From the NCBI GenBank assembly GCA_038502055.1, contig JAXRKN010000045.1:4300501-4364500 (forward strand): a DNA stretch of 64,000 nt, in the 5' to 3' direction. Both the position numbers and the translations under genes were made by a program. Below the pieces are notes generated by a model. The model did not search any database. It was not told the DNA's origin and was given only the letters and a program-made list of their open reading frames with translations. Below, one piece after another: positions 37,162 through 47,023 of this stretch (the first letter of the stretch is position 1; each line of letters begins with the position of its first letter). Source of the stretch: Tanytarsus gracilentus. Taxonomy: Eukaryota; Arthropoda; Insecta; Diptera; Chironomidae.

Positions 37162-37170
37162 ATCGCTTTG

Positions 37171-40100
37171 ATGATTTTTATGCTGATGGCATTGAGCCAG
37201 AATGAAATTTTCGCACAATTTAATGAAGATGAGATGAAAGGATTTTTGGAAACTTATGATAGGAATGCCACAACTTTCTGTAATGCTCAAGTGCAAGCTA
37301 ACTGGGATGTTGCCACGTGAGTAATTAACATTAATAATAACTAATAATTATAAAATTATTTTTATCAGTGATGTCAACAACGAAGCTAAAAAAGTTGTGC
37401 AGGTAAAATTTTTTAAATTTTGTACATTTAAAATTGTACCTTAAAAATCACGATTTTGAATGCAATAATTTTAAACTGATTAAATTTTAAAGCTGAAGAA
37501 AATTAAATTTCTAAAATTTTAGACTAGTCACGCATGATTAGATAATTTTTTAATATCCGCAATTTCCACAATTCGTCACCAATTAATTTATTATCACATA
37601 CTTATCGCCATTGCGGATTAATTGATTAAATTAATCTCACCTCAAAGTTTTATTGGATGCGATTCAATGGAAGTTAAATTGTTTCTGCCATTTTTATTGC
37701 TGGGCGTTCTGGTAAATGCACGCAATAAAATTGGATCAATAACAATTTATTTTGATAACATTTCGCTTATCAACAGCTAATTGCTGCTATACAAAGTTAT
37801 TGATTTTTAACATTCTTCATATTTAGACTGAAAAAGTTCTCGCATATGCGAACTTCCGTATTGAGGCATACAACAACTATTGGAAAAATGCGAGCATAAA
37901 TTCCTACACAGATCCTGATGTCAAAAGAAAACTAACTTTCCTTAAAAATGTTGGAACTGCAGCATTGTCTAACGCTGATTTAACTAATTTAACAAACACC
38001 AGGAACCGAATGACGGGAATTTATAACACTGCTAAAATTTGTCCATCCGATAATCGCACTTGTACACCTGGAACTGAAAGTTGGTCTCTTGATCCTGAAA
38101 TTGAGACACAACTTAAACTCTCGCGAGACTATGATGAACAACTTTACTTATGGGTAATTTATAATTAATAAATTTTTCGTTAAATTTTAACACCAATTAA
38201 ATTCAGACACAATGGCGCGAAGTGAGCGGAAAAAAGATGCGAGATGACTACAAAATTTACATTGAAATTATGAATGAAGCAGCAAAATCTAACGGATTTA
38301 AAGGTTTGAATCTAAATAAAAATTTTAATTTATAAATCTAAAATTTCTCTAATAGATGCCGGTGAAATGTGGCGAAGTCGATATGAGGATGACAAACTTG
38401 TCGAGAAGGTCGATAAGCTGTGGAGTGAAGTTAAGCCACTTTATGATGAATTACACACTTATGTGCGTTATAAATTACTCGAACAATATCCCGATAAACT
38501 CGATAAAGCTGATCCAAATATTCCGGCACATCTTTTTGGAAATATGTGGGCACAAAATTGGGTTCACTTGTACGATCGCACTAAACCCTACTTAAATGGA
38601 TCCTCACTCGATGTCACTGATAAAATTGCATCGACTATGTCAGTTAAAAATATGTTTGAGAAATCAGATGAATTTTATCAAAGTTTGGGTCTTCCATCGA
38701 GCGAAATGAGTTATGGTGATAAAGCAATGATTGAGAGACCTCTAGATCGTGAAGTTCAATGTCACGCTTCAGCTTGGGGTTAGCTAAAATTTTATATAAA
38801 TTTAACAGTTTCTAAATTTTGAAATTCTAGATTTCTGTGACGGTGAAGACTTTAGAATTAAACAATGCACCAAAAAGACAATGGAAGACTTTATTGTTGT
38901 TCATCATGAAATGGGTACGAATTCTAGTTCAACCTTGACTTCATTGATATGAATTGATTTTTTTTAGGTCACATTATGTATTATTTGCTCTACAAAAATC
39001 AATCCTTGATATATAGAGGTGGAGCCAATCCTGGATTCCACGAAGCAGTAAGTTGACTTATTTAAAATTAATTAAATTATTACAAAAATCTTTCTAGGTC
39101 GGTGACACAATCGCTCTCTCAGTTTCAACACCAAAACATTTGCAAACAGTTGGACTTCTCGAAAACTTTTCAGAAAGCCGTGAAAATGACATCAATTCAC
39201 TTTATCACATGGCACTCGAACGCGTTGCTTTTCTACCATTTGGACTTTTGATTGATAAATGGCGTTGGGATTTATTTAATGGCCAAACTCCTGAAACTGA
39301 ATGGAATAAACACTGGTGGGAACTTCGTGAGAAATACCAGAAAGTTCGTGCACCTGAGACACGTGGTGAAGAATATTTTGATCCTGGCGCTAAATTTCAT
39401 ATCCCAGCAGACTCTCAATACATTGCTTACTTTGTCGCGCACATTCTTCAATTTAGCTTCTACAAGGGTTTGTGCATTGCAGCTGATGAATACGATCCAA
39501 ATAATTCTACGGCAAAACCACTCCACAAATGTGATTACTACAATAACACTGCGGCTGGTGATAAACTTGCTCGAGGTCTTTCACTCGGCATGAGTAAGCA
39601 TTGGAGCGTAGCACTTGAAGAATTGACTGGTTCAACTGAGATTAGTGCGAGTGCATTGTTGGAATATTTTGAGCCACTCCATGAATTCCTTAAAGCTGAA
39701 AATCATAAGAAAAGAGTTGCAGAACTGCCAGGTTTACTTGATAAATATGAAATTGAAGGATCTAAAATGTGCAATGAAATGGTCAAGGCTGAATGGGGTG
39801 TTGCGACTGATTCGTTAAATGCAACAGCAAGACAAATTCTAGAAGAAACAGTTCTCAAGAACAATAAATTCTCTCGTGATTGGTTTGAGTCCACATTTAA
39901 GAATGCTGACCCGAATGACTTTACAGATCCGTTGATTAAGAGACAACTGAAATATTTGGCACATCTCGGTCGTGATGCTTTGGATGTTGCAGACTTAACA
40001 GAACTCACCAAAACTCAAGCTGATATTGAAAACATTTACAACACCGCAAAAATCTGTCCATTCACTAAAAAAGATTGTGACGTTGCAACGGAAGGTTTGA

Positions 40101-41700
40101 CATTAGAACCTGAACTTTATGACATTATGGCAGAGTCAACAGATTATGATGAACTCGAGTGGGTATGGACACAGTGGCGTGAGAAGAGTGGAAAACTCAT
40201 GCGAGATGGTTATACAAAGTACATTGAGCTCAACAACAAAGCTGCGAAATTAAATGGTAATTAATTCATTGATACAATTAAAAATATTAATTAATTTTAT
40301 TTCAAGACTTTGACGACTATGGTGCTTATTGGCGTGACTCATATGAAGATCCTGATTTCATTGCAAACATCGACAAAATGTGGTTGAAAGTCGAGCCTTT
40401 GTACACTGAACTTCATAAATACGTTGGAAGAAAATTAAAGGAAACCTACAAGGAAAAGCTCTACATTGAAGATGGTTTAATTCCAGCTCATGTTTTTGGT
40501 AACATGTGGGCACAATCCTGGGTTAATTTGTACGATAAAATCAAGCCTTTCTCTGGCGGAAGTTCAATTGACATCACTGAAAACATGAAGGCACAGAATT
40601 TCACTGTTGAACAAATGTTTGAAATGTCAAACAAATTCTTTATGGATCTTGGATTGCCGAACAACAGCATGTCCTATCAAGAGCCACCAGCAGTGATCAA
40701 TAAACCAACTGATCGAGTCATTACATGCCATGCAAGGTAAGTTAATTAAAAGTATATGTTTAAGTAACTAATTTAATATTTTTTAGTGCTTGGGATTTCT
40801 GTGATGGAGAAGATTTTAGAATCAAGCAGTGCACAAGCATCAATCAAGAAGATTTCGTTACTGTAAAAATTTTAATTTTATTAAATTTAAACTTAAATAT
40901 TTTAATTCTAGGTTCATCACGAAATGGGTCACATTAATTATTTCATTCTTTATAAAAATCAACCACTCGTTCTTAGAACTGGCGCAAATCCTGGATTCCA
41001 TGAAGCCGTTGGAGATTTAATTGCACTTTCAGTTTCAACTCCTCAACATTTAAAGAAGGTTGGATTACTTGATGAGTATGCTGACACTCAAGAAGACAAC
41101 ATTAATGCTCTCTTTAAAATGGCTCTCGAACGCGTTGCTTTCCTGCCCTTCGGACTTCTCATCGACAAATGGCGTTGGGATGTTTTTAGTGGAAATGCAA
41201 CTGAAGCTGAATGGAACAAACGTTGGTGGGAGTACAGAACAAAGTATCAAAAAATCAAATCACCAACTGGAGAAAGAAATGAGACATTCTTTGATCCTGG
41301 CGCTAAGTATCATATCCCAGCAGACTCTCAATACATTGCTTACTTTGTCGCTCATATTCTTGAATTCCAACTTCATCGCGCTGTTTGCATTGAGGCTGGT
41401 CAATATGACAAAAATGATCCCGAAAAGCCACTTCATAAATGCGACATTGATGGATCGACAGCAGCTGGTGCAAAAATTCAAGCCGGTTTAGAGCTTGGTT
41501 TGAGTCAACACTGGTCGCAAGCACTTAAAGCCATGACTGGAGAAGAAGAAATTAGTGGTGATGCCATTTTTGATTACTTCCAACCGCTCTATGATTACCT
41601 GAAGAAGGTAAACGAAGAAGCAGACGACAGTGGGTCTTCTATGATTTTATTTAACACTTTCCTTCTAGTCGGCGCCATATTTTTAAAATATTTCTTGTAA
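37171..41700 (+). CDS. two-domain angiotensin-converting-enzyme (M2 peptidase), GPI-like tail
   Basis: ACE is a zinc dipeptidyl carboxypeptidase acting on peptides outside the cell. Coding exons: 37171-37316, 37369-37402, 37827-38153, 38207-38303, 38356-38778, 38831-38914, 38968-39047, 39098-40256, 40307-40736, 40787-40862, 40912-41700 (3645 nt, 1214 aa). A signal peptide (MIFMLMALSQNEIFA) opens the protein. Both M2 domains carry the zinc site: HEMGH at 368-372 with E396, and HEMGH at 955-959 with E983. Substrate-site residues are also present (HIP at 498/1086, then Tyr-x-x-Tyr at 505/508 and 1093/1096). Exon 8 of the coding set (39098-40256) runs from the end of domain 1 through the linker into domain 2, so the fusion is not a gene-prediction artefact. 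The C-terminus is a hydrophobic stretch with no cytosolic tail (ILFNTFLLVGAIFLKYFL after DSGSS), as for GPI anchoring. An AATAAA lies at 41769-41774. Confidence 0.93.
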
Positions 41701-41926
41701 ATTTTGATTTTTAAATGTCGCTTTTAAAATGTAAAGTTTTAATAATTTTTTAAATTAATTTCATGAAAAATAAAAGGTTGTAAATTTAGAGAATTCATTA
41801 AGTCGTCAAACGTCACCCTAAAACTTGTCTACAAAACTTGCATAAAAACAACTTGTATAAAAATATTGTACAACTTTCTTGTATACTCTCTCAATAATTT
41901 AATTTATTCGCTAAATTGGAAAATTG

Positions 41927-44243
41927 TTAATTCATATTGTTAAGAATCTTTCGCAGTGTTCCTCTTGAACTGCTTTCGGTCTCTTTGAAAAAATACTCCA
42001 TGAAGAATTTATGACGTTTAAGCAATCGACACAATTTCTCCGCGTGTCTTCTCGTCTCAACATTTTTGTCCATCAAAAATTTCGCTAAATTTGATAAGAC
42101 TCTCTTTCGTGTCCTTGGATTTGCGTCAACACCAACAATCTGCTCGACGCCGGCTTGCTTACTAATGTGGGTCAATAATCGAGCCGCTGTCGCTCTGACA
42201 ATGGGATTTTTGTGGTCAGCACCTTTAACTGTAACCGCTCGAACTGAGTGATGAACATTAATACACATTGCCATTTTGTCGAGAGCACCATTCGCGTCCT
42301 TTTGAATAAATCTATTTGGGTCTGCACACTTGCACAACAAAATGTCGACCATCTCATCAAATTCGGGTCGTTTTGTGCTTTTCGCCATGAGGAAAAATTC
42401 ACCGGCAGTTTGACATGCGGTTCTGCACAAGTTCGATCTTGGCGATTTAAAGAAGTCAATCAACTTTCGTGAGACAATAGGAATAAATCGCAAGCCGAGT
42501 TCACTCTCCCAATTTATAGCTGCGGCAAGCGATTGAAAGCTGCGAAGACCATCGAGACAAACCTCCCTGGTTAAAATATTTATGACGTTAGATTGGATTA
42601 AAGACTGTGATTAAGTGCTGAGTTAATTATGTTTTTAATTAGAGCCTTTATTCTTTTGTGAATGCGAAAAATATTCAATGAAAGAAAGTTCTAAAATTTT
42701 ATGGCAAGTTCTTTTGTATTTTTTGACCATAAACTTAGAAAAAGTCAACAATTTAAAGTTATGACATTAAAAACTTAAAATATCAATATATTAAGAATTA
42801 TTGCAGCTTAACTAATTAAAAAGAGCTTAATCAATCTGAAAGGTACTTAAAACACCTCTTTAATTCCCATTAACATTCATAATCCAATAAATGAACGTTT
42901 CCGTTTAAGTTAATCACACTTAAAAATTATTATTTTAATTCCACAACAAATCTATTGTCGAGCAATAAAAAAATTCTTACTCACCACTCATGATCTTGTA
43001 ATTTATCAACCACAGCGCTTAATTTAGCAGATTGATTTTCATACAAATCCAAGCCGGCTTCTGTTGACGTCTCCGATGTTGTCACATCACTGCTGATCGT
43101 CATCACATGCTTTTTATCATCATTTTGGATTTTTCTCGCACAGTCATTGTTTGCACTATTTTTTCTATCGTCATCGACACTTGAAGTCGTTGACATCGAG
43201 ATCAGTTCCTTCTTTCGCAATTGACGTGTTTGAGGTCGCCAATTTTTCTTGCAAGTGAACGATGGCGTAGACTGACGGTGTTTTCTGTGAAAAAATAAAT
43301 GAGATTTTTTATTAGGTGATTTACGTCAGTCGGAAGCAAATAAATTGATCATTTTTTAAGGCAAATCTGATCAATTTTAGGGTGACCAGACATTATAAGA
43401 AAAAAAATTTAGAAGTTAAATTTTTAGTTCTAAAATAGTTAAGAAGAAAATTTTTAATATGGTCAGACTTAAATTTGTAATGCTTGAGTTTAATTCTAAT
43501 TTATTATTTTTGCACAATGAATTCATTACTTTTTTTTATTGACCGTTAAATTTTTGAATTTAGTCCGGTCTGAAAATCAATTTAACTCACTTTGGCTTGA
43601 TGAGCACACACTGAACAGGACTTTGACTCGAAGGAAGCATTCCAGTGATTTCTAAATCATTTTTAACATCGAGAGTTTTAATTTGCTTTAAATTATTTTG
43701 TACTCCATCTCCAATGTGCTCGGGAAAGGTCGGTTTAACATTGGTAATCACACGTGGACTGTTGAGTTTATGATTCGAGAGTGCTTCATTAGGAAATGAC
43801 GCAGGTCGACTGACTGGCTGTTGATTATTCTTTAAGCTATTCGGATGAGGTGTTTTTTGACGAAATGCGAGTAGATTTGGTGTCTGCACGCAAGAGTCCT
43901 TAAGTGACTTCGTAAATGGTGGAAGAGTAAATTCCTGCTTGAGATTTAAAACATGCTGAAAAGTTTCAGTCGACGATGGAATTGAAATCGAGTCGAGTTT
44001 GACCACGCTCAACCTATTTATGGCAATTTTCTTCATCTTATGCGAGTCAAAGTGCTTTTTCATTGCACTAACCGAACTCGTATTGCTATCATAATTGCCG
44101 TCGTCATAATCGAGAGCAAAGAGATCACTTTCGCTACTATTTGCAGCTCCATCGTTTTGGTTGCATTCATTGAGAATTTGTTGCTGAGTCTGCGGTTGGT
44201 AAATCCAAAGACTCGACTCTAATTCTCTCTGTTTAGCCTGCAT
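41927..44243 (-). CDS. TOG-domain protein, TOGARAM/crescerin-like
   Basis: TOGARAM (crescerin) proteins use TOG domains to bind tubulin and regulate axonemal microtubules in cilia. Exons on the minus strand: 44243-43591, 43284-42985, 42566-41927 (1593 nt, 530 aa). Residues 1-315 are low-complexity and polar (Gln/Asn/Ser-rich, then basic). From about residue 318 a HEAT-repeat TOG domain follows: EVCLDGLRSFQSLAAAIN, SPRSNLCRTACQTAGEFF, ADPNRFIQKDANGALDKM and NPIVRATAARLLTHI are signature stretches of this family's C-terminal TOG. The protein is much shorter than vertebrate TOGARAM1, with one TOG domain instead of four. The start ATG overlaps an acceptor-like CATGCAG, so an upstream exon (and more TOG domains) is possible. 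It is convergent with the ACE gene; stop codons are about 225 bp apart. Confidence 0.78.
43379..43576. repeat. inverted-repeat element, family 2, in TOG-gene intron 1
   Basis: The left end is GGGTGACCAGACATTATAAG; a partial inverse lies at 43452-43470 (TATGGTCAGACTT) and another at 43556-43576 (TAGTCCGGTCTGA). The ends resemble the TGACCAGA ends at 45461. The copy is degraded. Confidence 0.35.
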
Positions 44244-45050
44244 GCGATGGGAAAAAAAATAAAATAATTGATCGAGAATGGTTAAACTTGACTTTTTTAC
44301 TATAATTACTGTGCCTTTGTTGATGTTCATCAGACTCAATTTTTAAAATTTCGATTGCTGTGTGAAAAGTAGAAAAATTGATTTGCGTGAGTTTTTTCAT
44401 CGACGTTTTACAAAGTTACAGATTTTTAATATTCAAATTTTTACAAATATTAATTTCAGCAAAGCATGCTCTAATTTATTTATTACCTTACGATGCAATG
44501 CAAAAGTTTTTTTTGAATATTTACCAAAGTTTTGCGTCATGAATTTTTGAATTTTTCATCAACGTTTTTTTGGGATAACTTCTTTAGAATAAATTTCAGT
44601 TCTAATTAGAACGTAATAATTTTAATTAAATACAAAAAAATTATTTCTTATAGCTGGAAACAAAAGCTTGAATTTTTTGTAACGCAACAGCAAATTTAAT
44701 CCACATGTGCATATTAATTTTAAAATTATTCTTACATTTTTTTGATTGCGTCTTAAAAATTACAACTAATGAGTAATTGAATATTTTGTGTCTTTAACAA
44801 CAATTAAATCCAAGTGCGTTGTGAAGAAAAGTTTTAAAGTGAAAACAAAATTCATTTCTTGATGATTCTTAACGACATGGACGAAAAAAGAGACACCATT
44901 CAAATTTTCCTTAAAGAATTTTACAAATGTCATTCAGGATTATAAATAAACCTTAATGTATTAGTTATTACTCCGCAAAGATCAAATTTTTATCTCTAAT
45001 CATTCAAGAAATACGGATATCTTTCTGAAATCACAACAAAAAAAAGTGCC

Positions 45051-45239
45051 GAAAAAAAGGGTAAGTGACGCAGTTAATAAAATTAATTTCTCAGCATGTA
45101 CTAAGCATTTCTTGGCAAGGGAGGTCTTAAACGATGCGTCTTGAAAAGTTCTAATGAAAATTAACTAAATTTTTAATATTTAATACACAAAATTTGGATT
45201 TAGCTCTCAAAAACTTCGCGTCACTTACCCTTTTTTTTA
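45051..45239. mobile_element. MITE-like element with 20-bp inverted ends (family 3)
   Basis: The left end AAAAAAAGGGTAAGTGACGC and the right end (reverse complement AAAAAAAAGGGTAAGTGACG) match almost perfectly over 20 bp. The interior is about 150 bp of AT-rich, non-coding DNA. Confidence 0.6.
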
Positions 45240-45460
45240 TTTCGTCCATATCGTAAATTTTATGATGATTTTTTAACACAAACATACTTAAGATTTGGGG
45301 TTTTTCTGAGTTGTTCTTGATGGCTTAAATTTTTAATATCTCGCAATTATTCAATTAAGTTTAACGAAAGATATGTGACGTTTAAAGTCGAAAGTTTAAA
45401 ATAACTTTTATTGTTATATAATTTCTTTGATCTACGCCATTAACTAATTAAGCTTAAATA

Positions 45461-45558
45461 GGTTGACCAGAAAAAATATGAAATTTCATAAAAAAATATT
45501 TTCTACATTAAATATTTGGTCAAATGGACCTTCAAGCAAAACATTTATCTGGTCACCC
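45461..45558. repeat. inverted-repeat element, family 2
   Basis: The left end GGTTGACCAGAAAAAATATG and the inverse of the right end GGGTGACCAGATAAATG match. It is about 98 bp with an AT-rich core. Confidence 0.5.
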
Positions 45559-46881
45559 AAAATTAACACAAATATTAAAACTGTCGATGCATTTTCACAA
45601 TTACAACTTTTCTCGTTTCATTCATTCAAGTTTTATCAATCAAAACAGTTATCAACTTCTGAGAAAAAAAATCATGAATGAAATCAATGAATAAAGACAC
45701 TACATCATCGCCATATACGAAAACGTGAACAAGAATTGTTTCTTCTATTTTACTAAATTAAACACAAGCTAATTACAAGAACCGAGACAAGAAACTATTG
45801 TATGATTACCGTATATGAGATCGTGACATGTTATGTCATCTGAATGTCAGCATATATGCGATCGGGTTTTTTTTCGAGCAAGAACGGATGTGAGTGTTTG
45901 TTTTGCATTGTGGCTCTTATTTCTTAAAAAGTAAATTTTTGATTTTGTCTCACTTTATGAACCGTGCAAAAAAAGTCAGAATTCAATGATCTCAAAAATT
46001 AAGACGTGAACAGTCACGTGTAAGTTTCAAAAGGGTTTGGCGGTATTTGAAAAAATCTCAATTATTTGTTAAAGCAAATCGAAATTTTTTTTCGCATCTA
46101 ATTTAATTAAATAATTTTTATAATCGAAGCTTTTTATGTGTACACAGCCGATTGATTAATTTGCACAAATAAGTATTGAGCAGTAATGTACACCGATAAA
46201 ATAAAATCAAAAGATACTAAGAAGATGAAAAGAAAAGAAGCGAACCTTTTTTAAATAAAATTGAATGAATTTTTAAGGATGTTTTTAAGGTCAAGAAGGT
46301 GAAGTTAGTGCGTACCCTTTTTAACTTCAAGTATTTTTTTATATATAAAAAATCAGAAAATCTAGGAATCAAGGTCAAGTTTATTAAAAAAATATTTGTG
46401 ACGTCTAAAAATTTTTTCACTTTGAAGAAAAAAATTAATAAAAAATTTCTGACATCATTTCTTTAATCAAATTTTCATATTCAAAATATTCATCATCTAA
46501 CTTCACGGCAGTTTTAAATAAGTAATTAACTCCTTTATACCGTTTATTATCATCTTCACTGAATCGAGAAGAAAAGAGAGGCAGGAAAGTAATTGAAGAG
46601 ATGCGAAGTAAAGTAAATCGCACACATAATTTTACAACAACTTTTTAAGCGTTCAAGTGAAGTTGACTCATAAAATTTGTTTTCAAAAAATAACAATTTG
46701 TATTAAAATTTAATTTGATTTTGAATTTTAATTATAAATTACTTCAATTTGATTCATTTAAATTACATCAATCTCGTTTCCAATTCTATACATCATCGGG
46801 ACTTTTTTATCGAATGAAATTTTTTCCAAATCAAATTTCGTCAGAAAAGTTACTTCACCCTGACAGCCACCACAAACTCGA

Positions 46882-46947
46882 TATATTCACATAGCATGTG
46901 CGAAAAGACGTTTCAGTTCTTAATTTTCTGTTGCCGCGAATAGATCG
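46882..46947 (+). promoter_or_regulatory. core promoter of CD36-family gene 1 (TATA-like, initiator, DPE)
   Basis: A TATATT lies at 46882-46887. A TCAGTT initiator at 46913-46918 places the start at A46915. AGATCG at 46942-46947 lies at +28 to +33 and fits the first five positions of the DPE consensus RGWYVT. Confidence 0.5.
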
Positions 46948-47023
46948 AGTGAACAAAAATTAGCAAAAAAAAATATTTTGTGGTTTAAGAACAATTTGTT
47001 GAAAGTTAAAAAGTGAAATAATC

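Larger units (their letters stand above)
44244..46860. other. non-coding region between the TOG gene and CD36 cluster
   Basis: The region between divergent genes. It holds two inverted-repeat elements (45051-45239 and 45461-45558) and no supported gene. Confidence 0.5.
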
